The translations under genes were made by a program, and so were the position numbers. A stretch of DNA of 7,459 bases from Myxococcaceae bacterium. GTDB lineage: Bacteria; Myxococcota; Myxococcia; Myxococcales; Myxococcaceae. The notes under the pieces were generated by a model. It saw only the letters and a program-made list of their open reading frames with translations, had not been told where the DNA came from and did no database searches. The DNA lies in assembly GCA_018262385.1 (NCBI GenBank), contig JAGSPQ010000154.1, positions 1 to 7,459 of the forward strand, in the 5' to 3' direction. Position 1 is the first letter of the stretch. Each line of letters starts with the position of its first letter. This document shows positions 1 to 7,459 of the stretch, piece after piece.

Positions 1-447
1 CGCGCAGTGAATCACCGTCAGCGCTTGAGTCTGGGTCTTGAGCTCGTTGCTCAAGTAGGCGGCATCGAGCTGGTTCAGCGTCATGCTGCGAAACCGCTGG
101 TCGGCCAGGCGGCTCTGGCTGCCGAGCACCGCCGCCGCCGGGGACACCGACCGGGCAGCCGCCAGATCCGGGAGCTGGCTCATTCGCACATTTGCCGACG
201 AGTGGGTGTCGATGATCTGGCGCGCAAGCGCCTGCACTTTTGCGTTGGGTGTTCTGGCTTCGACCGTTCGCCCGGCGGAAATTTCTGCATTGTTGATTGC
301 CGCGGCGATGCTGGTGACCTCGTCGATCGTCAGCGGCCGGATGTTGGTGCCCATGTGCGGATCGAAACCGAGGGAGTCGGGACCGCAGCTGCTCAATCCC
401 GCCACAGCACACGCCGTCCACGCGCTTTTCCACCGGCCCTGGATCAT
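1..447 (-). CDS. DUF4142-like lipoprotein, partial (C-terminus beyond window)
   Basis: Translating the minus strand from the ATG at 447 gives 149 uninterrupted codons to the window edge, so the gene is cut at its 3' end. Residues 1-21 are a lipoprotein signal: positive residues (R5, K7), a short hydrophobic stretch and the lipobox L18-S-S-C21, followed by Gly. The mature part matches the pattern of DUF4142 (ferritin-like helical, envelope proteins): a helix with INNAEISAGR, then an ALARQIIDTHSSAN segment that resembles the family's 'fA..mv.DH..an', then LDAAYLSNEL resembling 'FD..Yl'. The later conserved His of many members seems to be Gln/Thr here. The start is supported by the Shine-Dalgarno sequence AGCGAGGA, five bases before the ATG. 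It lies 48 bases after the two-HTH regulator on the same strand, so co-transcription is plausible. The biochemical role of DUF4142 is unknown. Family call is by eye; the lipoprotein call is firmer. Confidence 0.75.
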   Translation of the reverse strand, partial: MIQGRWKSAWTACAVAGLSSCGPDSLGFDPHMGTNIRPLTIDEVTSIAAAINNAEISAGRTVEARTPNAKVQALARQIIDTHSSANVRMSQLPDLAAARSVSPAAAVLGSQSRLADQRFRSMTLNQLDAAYLSNELKTQTQALTVIHCA

Positions 448-452
448 GGGAG

Positions 453-460
453 TCCTCGCT
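453..460 (-). promoter_or_regulatory. Ribosome binding site of the DUF4142-like gene
   Basis: On the minus strand this reads AGCGAGGA, with its GAGGA core five bases before the ATG at 447-445. It decides the start of the lipoprotein gene. An ATG at 469-467 is out of frame. The 3' arm of the upstream hairpin overlaps the first bases of this site, so folding could affect translation. Confidence 0.6.
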
Positions 461-483
461 GCCGCCCATAGGCGCGGCGAGCG
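457..483 (-). other. GC-rich hairpin between regulator and lipoprotein genes
   Basis: On the minus strand the segment can fold as CGCT-(C bulge)-GCCGC, loop GCCTATGG, GCGGC-AGCG: nine base pairs with one bulged C. It starts 13 bases after the regulator's stop codon and ends at the lipoprotein gene's Shine-Dalgarno sequence. No T-run follows, so it is not a canonical intrinsic terminator. It could be an mRNA processing or translation-control structure, or chance in GC-rich DNA. Confidence 0.4.
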
Positions 484-495
484 AGGGCGGTGCAA

Positions 496-1767
496 TCACC
501 GGTCCACTGCCGAAGCGAGCCGGGCGACGAGCTCGGTGCGCGATCCGACGGCGAACTTGCGAAGGATCGACGCGACCTGGTTGGCGACCGTTCGCACCGA
601 CGTCTTCCGTCGGGAGGCGATCTGCGCGTTCGAAGCTCCCTCGAGAATTCCCTCTGCGACTTCGCGCTCGGCTTGGGTCACCTGGGCGCGATCGAAGCGG
701 GCCTCGTTCACGGGCAGCACGAGCGCAGCCAGCGCCTCGCCGCCGACCTCGAGCTTTCGCACCTCGGCCGCGCTGTTGTTGACCGCGTGCAGCCGGGCCA
801 GCTCGGACCTGCTGCGGATCTTCAGCTTGCGGGACGCGTTTGCGAGGTGGGTCGCGACGCTCGAGGTCGCCAGCCCGAGCCGGTAGGCGATGAGCTTGTT
901 GTGCTCGCCGGACGCGGCGAAGGCGACGACCTGCCGCTCGCGCTCGCTGAGGGCCCTGGGATCCCGCAGGGATGGCGCGTTCTGCCGGGCCACCACGTAC
1001 CGCTTCTGGTCCGAGGTGAAGGAATCGACGAGAGACCACCTGCCGGTGACCAGCCCTTTCCACACCCCCAGGGCCTGCTCTGGATCCTTGCGGCGCAGGG
1101 GGCCGCGCGAGCGCTCGACGCTGCGGACGGCAGAGCGGAGCAGCTCGCGCGCGTCCGCCGTGGTCGCGGACCCGCGGGCGTCGAGGCAGCGGCCTTCGGG
1201 GGTGAAGATGGCCTCGGCGCCGCTCTCGAGCTCGCGCGCTCCGTCGAGTCGGCGCCGAAGTCGAAAGCCGGCCGCGAGGTGGGGAGCGATGCGACGCCAT
1301 CGAGCGCGATCGGCCGCGGTGGTGGTGCGGACGTGCTGCGAGGGCCCAGCGAAGGAGATGGCGAAGCCCTCTCCGTCCAACGCCTTGAAGCCGAGCCCAT
1401 CGATCGACGGCATTGCCCTGTGCTCCTCGATGACACCGAGGCGAAATGCGCTCTCCATGCCCGGCATCTCGGACCCGTACGCCAGGGGCTGGCCGGAGAA
1501 CCAGATCCCACGCACCGCCTGTGGTGGAAGGTTCGAGTTCATCGCCTGGGTCTGCGGGCCAAGATCCGAAGGCCCGTCGACGACGATGGCCGGCCCAACC
1601 GGCTCGACCTGAAACTCCGAGGGAAAGCGCATCAACCAGCCGACGACTCCGACACCGTGGTCGAGCTCGGGCGACATCAACCCGGCCAGCAATCGCATCC
1701 ACGAGCGGAGATCCAAATCGAGGCGGTAGCAGGCCTCGGTCAGCCCGATGAGATCGACCCGCTTCAT
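496..1767 (-). CDS. Transcriptional regulator with two tandem LuxR/GerE-type HTH domains
   Basis: A DNA-binding regulator of about 423 residues from the chosen ATG at 1767. Its N-terminal half (MKRVDLIGLTEACYRLDLD...) looks like a sensory or ligand-binding region but has no family I can name. HTH 1 (about 954-784) begins LSERERQVVAFAASGEHNK and keeps the GerE pattern: RER, Gly, NK.IA, SSV, a His, KL, and R.EL. HTH 2 (about 687-508) carries AEREV, EGASNAQIA, TSVRTVANQV and GSRTELVARL, again the full GerE pattern. There is no response-regulator receiver domain and no AHL-binding signature. The open frame extends to an ATG at 1842, but that codon directly follows a C-run without a Shine-Dalgarno. 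A TTG at about 1809 with GAGGT upstream, or a GTG inside the same stretch, are other options. I prefer 1767 because the protein-like sequence starts there, although its own ribosome site is poor. It probably regulates neighbouring genes such as the downstream lipoprotein, but no target is shown. Confidence 0.85.
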   Translation of the reverse strand: MKRVDLIGLTEACYRLDLDLRSWMRLLAGLMSPELDHGVGVVGWLMRFPSEFQVEPVGPAIVVDGPSDLGPQTQAMNSNLPPQAVRGIWFSGQPLAYGSEMPGMESAFRLGVIEEHRAMPSIDGLGFKALDGEGFAISFAGPSQHVRTTTAADRARWRRIAPHLAAGFRLRRRLDGARELESGAEAIFTPEGRCLDARGSATTADARELLRSAVRSVERSRGPLRRKDPEQALGVWKGLVTGRWSLVDSFTSDQKRYVVARQNAPSLRDPRALSERERQVVAFAASGEHNKLIAYRLGLATSSVATHLANASRKLKIRSRSELARLHAVNNSAAEVRKLEVGGEALAALVLPVNEARFDRAQVTQAEREVAEGILEGASNAQIASRRKTSVRTVANQVASILRKFAVGSRTELVARLASAVDR

Positions 1768-1850
1768 GCCTCCCCGACGCCCCCACTCCCTCACGTGTGC
1801 CAAGGAGAGTACCTCGATCTTCCCCGAGCGCAGCACGGGCATCGAGCGCT

Positions 1851-1860
1851 GGGGGGGGGG
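1851..1860. repeat. Ten-base G/C homopolymer in intergenic gap
   Basis: Ten consecutive G on the plus strand (C on the coding strand) lie between the stop of the membrane-protein gene (1867) and the regulator gene. They are eight bases upstream of the far ATG at 1842. Such runs can slip during replication. Because the upstream stop precedes the run, a length change would alter spacing only and would not fuse the two genes. A sequencing or assembly error in run length is also possible. Confidence 0.9.
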
Positions 1861-1866
1861 CGCCGG

Positions 1867-2235
1867 CTACTTGAGGTTGCCGGCCAGCTCGAAGATCGGG
1901 GCGTACATCGCCACCAGACACAAGGCGCTGAAGGCGACCGCCATCGCGAACGCGGCGACGATCAGCAGCCGCCGCCGGGCGAGGGTGTGCTTGCCGCTCA
2001 GTGCGTGAAACGCCACCGATGCGGGGTTGAGGCCCAGCATCAACGGGAACCAGGTGGTGAGGGCGAGCTGGGTGAGGTCGGGAAGCTCGCCGCCGAAGTC
2101 GGCGAACATCTTCTCGAAGTGGGGCGCGATGAAGAACGGGAACTGAAAGCAGAACAGCGCTCCGGCGCCGACGCCGAGCACCGCGATCCAGTCGAGCGCG
2201 GTGAGCTCTTGCAGCGGGTTCTCCGGCGCTCTCAT
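1867..2235 (-). CDS. Small three-helix membrane protein with GspF/PilC-like loop
   Basis: A 122-residue protein with three likely membrane helices: about residues 16-38 (LDWIAVLGVGAGALFCF...), 55-79 and 89-114 (LLIVAAFAMAVAFSALCLVA). The loop between the first two reads PHFEKMFADFGGELPDLTQL. This closely resembles the loop after a membrane helix in GspF/PilC inner-membrane proteins of type II secretion and type IV pili ('vP.F..mF...g..LP..T..l'). The protein is far shorter than GspF/PilC (about 400 residues) and lacks their cytoplasmic domains, so it is not a working copy of those. Three arginines before helix 3 (RRR, 87-89) suggest a cytoplasmic position there. The start is set by a GGAG five bases before the ATG. 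The gene begins 16 bases after asnS and is probably in its operon. Function unknown. Confidence 0.8.
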   Translation of the reverse strand: MRAPENPLQELTALDWIAVLGVGAGALFCFQFPFFIAPHFEKMFADFGGELPDLTQLALTTWFPLMLGLNPASVAFHALSGKHTLARRRLLIVAAFAMAVAFSALCLVAMYAPIFELAGNLK

Positions 2236-2240
2236 CCCCG

Positions 2241-2244
2241 CTCC
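2241..2244 (-). promoter_or_regulatory. Ribosome binding site of the small membrane protein
   Basis: GGAG on the minus strand, five bases before the ATG at 2235-2233. It sits in the 16-base gap after the asnS stop codon (2254-2252), which supports translation from a shared mRNA. Confidence 0.55.
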
Positions 2245-2251
2245 GCCATTG

Positions 2252-3655
<1,404 letters not shown>

Positions 3656-3661
3656 GGACGC

Positions 3662-3667
3662 CCTCCT
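3662..3667 (-). promoter_or_regulatory. Strong ribosome binding site of asnS
   Basis: AGGAGG on the minus strand, six bases before the asnS ATG (3655-3653) and immediately after the stop codon of the TPR gene (3673-3671). The placement indicates translation of asnS from a message shared with the TPR gene, with possible translational coupling. No internal promoter is obvious in this gap. Confidence 0.75.
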
Positions 3668-3670
3668 ACC

Positions 3671-6600
3671 TCACTTGCCCCCGAGCTTGCGCGACCGCAA
3701 AACGAGGTACCGCTCGCTGGCCGCGAACCGGACCAGCTCGATCATCTCGCTCGAGAGCGCCTTCTTCGCCCGCAGCGCGGCGAGGGCCGGGGCGACCCCT
3801 CCGCAGACCACCAGCCCGGCGCGGTTGGCCGAGTGGCGGGCCGCCTCGGAGAGGATGGCGAGGTTCATCTTCCGGCCGACCTTCTCGTTGAGCTGCTTGA
3901 GCCGTTCCCACCCCTTGGGGGGCAACCCATCGCGCACCGCCCGCGCCTCGGCGGTGAGCGACTGCCCGCGCAGCACCTGGGCCAGCACCTGGAGCGCGCG
4001 GATCAGCTGCTCGCGCCGCAGGTTGCGCAGGCAGAGCAGATCCGGGTTCTGGGTGAAGAGCGCGCGGCCGGCGAAGAAGCGCAGCTCGGCCTCGGGCAGC
4101 TCGCGCTTGATCGCCAGCCGGCCCACCAGCAGCCGGGGAGCACCGGGGAAGACCAGCGCGAACGGCGGGCCGTTGTCGTTGCTCGGGTAGACGTCGGGCG
4201 CGCGCAGCCCGAGGATCCGCACCGCGGTGAGCAGCGCGTCGGCGGCGCCCTTGGCGCCCTTGCCCAGATCGAGCCGGAACTCCTCGCGGGTGCCGGCGTC
4301 CGAGCCGCGGGTCGGGTAGATCCGGCACAGGGCGAGGCCGCACAGCCCCAGCAGCTCGCCCTCTTCGCCCCGCAGCACCGGGTGCTTGAGGCCGGCGCGA
4401 TCGGTGGCCGAGAGGATCATCTTCGGAGCCCGCGGCGCGGCGTGCGGATCTCCTTCCAGCGCGAGGCCAATCTCGAGCATCAGGCTCGAGCGCGCCGCGT
4501 CCCCGCCGGCGTCGAAGTGCTCGGCCAGCAGCCGATATCCGTCGGGGTCGAGCGGCGCGCCTCGGACCTGCTCGAACAGCGTCTCGCGTTCCTTGCTCAG
4601 CACCTTCGCCGGCGAGGGGCCGAACGAGGGAGGCAGCTCCGCGGTCGGATCTCCGAGCGCGGGAGCCGAAGGGATCTCCAGCGTGCTGTGCCCGCCCGGC
4701 TCGGAGAGCTCCCCCGACTCGCTCGACTCACCGGACTCCACCCCGGGAGGCGCTTCCCACTCTTCGCTCGGCTGCATGAGATCCGCGCTGCCCAGCTCGA
4801 CCAGGTCGTCTTCCCCGCTCATCGCCTCTTCGACCGAGACGTCGTCGTCATCGTCGCGGCGCCCGACGGTGCTGCCTTCCCACTCGTCGTCGTCCGGCGG
4901 CTCGACCCGCACCTGGGGGACGCGGAGGTTCTTCGTCTCCTGCGGCACCACCGCCGGGGATGGAGCGGTGACGCCGCTGGGCGCCGGCTCGGGCGCGCTC
5001 GCCCGCGGCTTCAAGGCGATCGCCGGCTTCTGGCGGGGCTCGACCGCGGGGATCCGGATCCCGACCCCCGCCGCCCTGGGCTCGTGGGCCATCACCGGGA
5101 CGCCGCGGCCGGCGCTCTTCAGCTCGGGGCGCGGCTCGAGGCCCGGGATCGCCACCCCCCGGCCGGCGCTCTTCAATTCGGGGCGCGAGCCGCCGCTGCT
5201 CGGCTCGGCCCGCAGCTCGGGCGGCACCGCGATGCCCCGGCCAGCGCTCTTCGAGTCGGGGCGCAGCTCGAGCGGCACCGGGACGCCGCGGCCGCCGCTC
5301 TTCGACTCGGGGATCGGCACCGGGACTCCGCGGCCGGCGCTCTTCACCTCGAGGCGCGGCTCGCTCGGCGGCAGGGGGGTGCCCTTGCCGGCGCTGCGCG
5401 AGTCGGCGCGCGGGCTGGCCCGGGGCTCGGCCCGCTCTTCGCCCCACGCAATGGCGGGGACCCCCTTGCCGGCGCTCCTCGACTCGGGCCGCTCTTCGCC
5501 CCACGGCACCGCGGCAGTCCCCTTCCCCGCGCTCTTCTCTGCCCGCGGGTCGGCCGCGGCGCTGCGAACCGGGACTCCCCGCCCCGAGCTCTTCACGTCC
5601 GGCGGCTGAACCGGGCTGCGCGGGGCCACTCCGCCGGTGGCGAGCACCCGCAGCAGCTCGAGCGCGGCGGGGGGCACGCCTCCCCTGCCCTTCGGCACCG
5701 GGGGCGGCAGCGGAGGCGTCGGCTCGGGCTCAGGCAGCGCCTCGAGCAGCTCGGCCAGCTTCTCGAAGTCGTGATCGATCGGCGTCGGTTCCGACTGGGG
5801 CGGCGGCCGGGCTCCCTTCGGAGCGACCACCAGCGGCGCGGCGTTGGTCACCTCGACCGGCGGCTCTTCCTCCGCCAGCTCGCGGCGCAGCTTCTCGGCG
5901 CGCTTCTCGTAGGTCTCGGCCTTCTCTTCGTCGCCCAGCCGCTCGGAGACGAAGCGCGACAGCCGCATCCACAGCTGCATTCGCTGCTCGCCGTCGCTGG
6001 TGGCGGTGGTGCCGTGCTCGAGCGCCCAGGCGGCCTCGGGCCAGATCTCCCGCTCCTCGAGGCGATCGGCCAGCGCGAGCCAGGCCTCCTGGTGTCCCGG
6101 CTCGAAGCGCACCGCCTGGCGCAGCTCGGTGAGCGCGTCGTCGGGGCGCTGGGCGCGCTCGAGCAGGGCGACCAGCTCGAGCCGGGCCTGGCGGGTCGGC
6201 GGCCCGCGGGGGGTCCGGGCGATCTGCGCCCGCAGGGCGGTCTCGAGCTGGGCGCTGTCTCCTCCCTCGCGCGCCAGCACCGACAGCCGCCCCTGGGCCT
6301 CTTCGTCCTCGGGCAGCTCGAAGATCACCTCCGCCCAGGCGGCCCGCCCGATCCGCGGATCCTTTCCGCTCGCGTCGGCCAGCCGCCCCAGCCGCCGGTA
6401 GAGCTCGCCGCGCCCCGCGCGCCGGCGGGGAACCTTCTCCAGCGCCAGCTTGAGCATCGGGATGAAGTGGAGATCGCCGTCGGCGGCGGCCAGCTCGGCG
6501 AGCCCGGCCAGCGCCGCGGGGTGCTGGGGCACGGCGGCGAGCGCGGCCTGAAAGTCGTTGCCGGCGGTGGCCTGGTCCTTCCGGGTGAGCGCTTCTTCCG

Positions 6601-7459
6601 CCCGGGCGACGAGCGCGTCGGCCTTCGCCTGGGGAGCGGTGGCGCGAATCACTCCCTCGTCGAGCGCCAGCCGCACGCTCTTCGCGTCCTTGCGCGCGGA
6701 GTGGAGGCGCACCTGCTCTTTGACCGCGCGCTGATCTCCGGTGAGCTCGACCACCTCGGCCCAGGCCCGCGCCGCCCCCACCCCGTCGGACAGCTCGGAC
6801 TCGAGCAGCTCGGCGAGCTTCTCCTTCCACTGCGCCTTCTCGGCGCTGCCGGACGCGCGGGTGGCGTTGTCGCTGTAGAAGGTGGCCAGCTCGCGCCAGG
6901 CGCCGCGGGCGACGAAGTGGGCCTCGAGGTGCTTGAGCGCCTGCGGGTTGGGCCCCTCGTCGATCGCCGCGCGCAGCAGCGCCGCCACCTCGGGCTTACG
7001 GCCGGACTGCTCGGCCTCGGCGGCGACGGCCATCAGCTCGATCTGGGTCGAGTTGCGCCTGGGCGGGGTGCTGCTGGCCGGCAGCGCCTTGCCCTGGGCG
7101 ACGGTTGGCTCGCGGCCCTCGGTGACGACCGCCACCTCGACGTCGGTGAGCGAGGGCACCGGGGCGCCGGCGAGCTTCAGCTCGGCCACCATGTGGCGCA
7201 CCCGATCCGCCTTGCCGACCCGCACCCCCGCGCGCAGGGCCGCCTCGACCGCCTCGGCCATCGCCCGCTCGGGCGCCTGGGACTTGTGCAGCGAGCGCAG
7301 CCACAGCAGCCGCAGCAGAAAGCAGCTGTCGAAATCCTGGCCCTGCTCGGCGAACTGGGCGGCCTGGCCGTAGCGCAGCGCCGCGCGGGCCGGGTTGTCG
7401 AGCCGCTCGCCCCACAGCCGCGCCCGCTTCAGCGCGGTGCGCGAGGCCCGCCGCAGGGT
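3671..7459 (-). CDS. Large TPR / repeat-linker / pseudo-M48 protein, partial (N-terminus beyond window)
   Basis: The frame is open from the window edge (7459) to the stop at 3673-3671: 66 codons before the first ATG (7261) and 1196 after it. None of those 66 codons is ATG, GTG or TTG, and they read as normal protein (LRYGQAAQFAEQGQDFDSCF), so the true start is outside. Numbering from the ATG at 7261: residues to about 465 are helix-turn-helix pairs of TPR type (for example DDALTELRQAVRFEPGHQEAWLAL in part). Residues 466-886 are a Pro/Ala/Ser-rich, probably disordered linker with the KSAGRG repeat array (557-734) and an acidic block (789-850). Residues 887-1196 form a folded domain with an M48-peptidase-like layout but without zinc ligands: RALFT (1066-1070) stands where HExxH is expected, and RHSANRAGL where E..xADRAGL is expected. 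No signal peptide or membrane helix is visible, so a cytoplasmic scaffold role is the best inference. It leads the asnS operon as far as visible. Confidence 0.9.
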   Translation of the reverse strand, partial: TLRRASRTALKRARLWGERLDNPARAALRYGQAAQFAEQGQDFDSCFLLRLLWLRSLHKSQAPERAMAEAVEAALRAGVRVGKADRVRHMVAELKLAGAPVPSLTDVEVAVVTEGREPTVAQGKALPASSTPPRRNSTQIELMAVAAEAEQSGRKPEVAALLRAAIDEGPNPQALKHLEAHFVARGAWRELATFYSDNATRASGSAEKAQWKEKLAELLESELSDGVGAARAWAEVVELTGDQRAVKEQVRLHSARKDAKSVRLALDEGVIRATAPQAKADALVARAEEALTRKDQATAGNDFQAALAAVPQHPAALAGLAELAAADGDLHFIPMLKLALEKVPRRRAGRGELYRRLGRLADASGKDPRIGRAAWAEVIFELPEDEEAQGRLSVLAREGGDSAQLETALRAQIARTPRGPPTRQARLELVALLERAQRPDDALTELRQAVRFEPGHQEAWLALADRLEEREIWPEAAWALEHGTTATSDGEQRMQLWMRLSRFVSERLGDEEKAETYEKRAEKLRRELAEEEPPVEVTNAAPLVVAPKGARPPPQSEPTPIDHDFEKLAELLEALPEPEPTPPLPPPVPKGRGGVPPAALELLRVLATGGVAPRSPVQPPDVKSSGRGVPVRSAAADPRAEKSAGKGTAAVPWGEERPESRSAGKGVPAIAWGEERAEPRASPRADSRSAGKGTPLPPSEPRLEVKSAGRGVPVPIPESKSGGRGVPVPLELRPDSKSAGRGIAVPPELRAEPSSGGSRPELKSAGRGVAIPGLEPRPELKSAGRGVPVMAHEPRAAGVGIRIPAVEPRQKPAIALKPRASAPEPAPSGVTAPSPAVVPQETKNLRVPQVRVEPPDDDEWEGSTVGRRDDDDDVSVEEAMSGEDDLVELGSADLMQPSEEWEAPPGVESGESSESGELSEPGGHSTLEIPSAPALGDPTAELPPSFGPSPAKVLSKERETLFEQVRGAPLDPDGYRLLAEHFDAGGDAARSSLMLEIGLALEGDPHAAPRAPKMILSATDRAGLKHPVLRGEEGELLGLCGLALCRIYPTRGSDAGTREEFRLDLGKGAKGAADALLTAVRILGLRAPDVYPSNDNGPPFALVFPGAPRLLVGRLAIKRELPEAELRFFAGRALFTQNPDLLCLRNLRREQLIRALQVLAQVLRGQSLTAEARAVRDGLPPKGWERLKQLNEKVGRKMNLAILSEAARHSANRAGLVVCGGVAPALAALRAKKALSSEMIELVRFAASERYLVLRSRKLGGK
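3674..4603 (-). other. C-terminal M48-like domain with degenerate active site
   Basis: Residues about 887-1196 of the large protein (counted from the ATG at 7261). Order of segments: SATDRAGLKHPVLRGEEGELL, DVYPSNDNGPPFALVF, PRLLVGRLAIKRELPEAELRFFAGRALF, then SANRAGLVVCGG. This mirrors M48 peptidases, which have a substrate strand with N..F..G, a helix ELRFVIGHELGH carrying HExxH, and a later E..xADRAGL helix. Here both His and the catalytic Glu of HExxH are Arg, Ala and Thr, and the third ligand Glu is Arg (1142), with the following Asp changed to Asn. The domain is therefore probably non-catalytic. The fold call is by pattern recognition and needs a profile or structure comparison. Confidence 0.5.
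4712..4897 (-). other. Acidic low-complexity segment in linker
   Basis: Residues about 789-850 of the large protein are dominated by Asp, Glu and Ser: PPDDDEWEG, then RRDDDDDVSVEEAMSGEDD, later ESGESSESGELSE. Tryptophans (W794, W835) sit inside the acid stretch. It separates the basic KSAGRG array from the C-terminal domain. Such segments are usually disordered and serve as binding or charge-interaction regions; no specific partner is indicated. Confidence 0.7.
5042..5593 (-). repeat. KSAGRGVPV-type tandem motif array (nine clear copies, tenth degenerate)
   Basis: Inside the large protein's linker a core K/R-S-A/S/G-G-R/K-G-V/T/I-P/A recurs. First bases of the nine clear copies on the minus strand are 5593, 5536, 5479, 5398, 5344, 5302, 5251, 5173 and 5119; a weak tenth (AAGVGIRIPAV) starts at 5074. 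Spacing is 19, 19, 27, 18, 14, 17, 26 and 18 residues. The DNA core on the plus strand is close to GGCCGGCGCTCTT in most copies. Spacers also recur (WGEER twice, EPRPEL/ELRPDS-like). A perfect 16-base match lies at 5433-5448 and 5490-5505, exactly 57 bases apart, which points to duplication. The function of the motif is unknown. Confidence 0.9.

Noticed and set aside
457..483. Intrinsic terminator after the regulator gene
   Set aside because: The hairpin is not followed by a T-run on the coding strand and abuts the next gene's ribosome site.
83..886. Plus-strand open frame of 267 codons at the left edge
   Set aside because: The opposite strand holds a lipoprotein with a clear signal, lipobox and ribosome site, followed by the HTH regulator; the plus-strand product has no recognisable features.
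496..1767. Quorum-sensing LuxR receptor or two-component response regulator
   Set aside because: Neither an autoinducer-binding domain signature nor a receiver-domain aspartate arrangement is visible in the N-terminal region, and no luxI-like gene is present.
4052..4066. Active zinc metallopeptidase site in the large protein
   Set aside because: The residues at the HExxH position are R-A-L-F-T and the later Glu ligand is Arg, so zinc-dependent catalysis is not supported.
4386..5609. Plus-strand open frame of 407 codons with repeated PRPALF-like units
   Set aside because: The repeats are the antisense reading of the KSAGRG array. The true frame on the minus strand is far longer and continuous with folded domains on both sides.
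5730..6830. Minus-strand open frame of 366 codons
   Set aside because: It is an out-of-phase shadow of the TPR region, with an Arg/Ala/Gly-rich product and no plausible domain.

Overview
The window is very GC-rich, with strong third-position G/C in its coding regions. Every gene I can support is on the minus strand. A large TPR-type protein with a Pro/Ser/acidic linker and a regulator with two LuxR-type HTH domains suggest a myxobacterium or a relative (Myxococcota). That assignment rests on protein style and composition, not on a marker search. All 7.4 kb is densely coding; no tRNA, rRNA, IS element, CRISPR array or phage gene is visible.

Reading in the direction of transcription, from the right edge leftwards: (1) 7459-3671 is a very long protein, cut at its N-terminus by the window edge. 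It has a TPR-like helical half, a disordered linker holding nine or ten copies of a KSAGRGVPV-like motif and an acidic block, and a C-terminal domain that looks like an M48-type metallopeptidase fold with its zinc ligands replaced. (2) 3655-2252 is asnS, a complete asparaginyl-tRNA synthetase. (3) 2235-1867 is a 122-residue three-helix membrane protein whose central loop resembles a GspF/PilC signature. These three follow each other with gaps of 15 and 16 bases and have good Shine-Dalgarno sequences, so they probably form one operon.

A short non-coding gap with a run of ten C (coding strand) separates this group from a second pair: (4) about 1767-496, a regulator with a sensor-like N-terminal region and two tandem LuxR/GerE HTH domains, and (5) 447-1, the N-terminal 149 residues of a DUF4142-type lipoprotein that runs off the left edge. 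A GC-rich hairpin lies in the 48 bases between genes 4 and 5.

How the genes work together can only be inferred. asnS is the single housekeeping gene with a certain function. The TPR/pseudopeptidase protein looks like a scaffold. The LuxR-like regulator may control the downstream lipoprotein. The points most worth following up are the KSAGRG repeat array, the apparently dead M48 domain beside asnS, the small GspF-like membrane protein and the two-HTH regulator.
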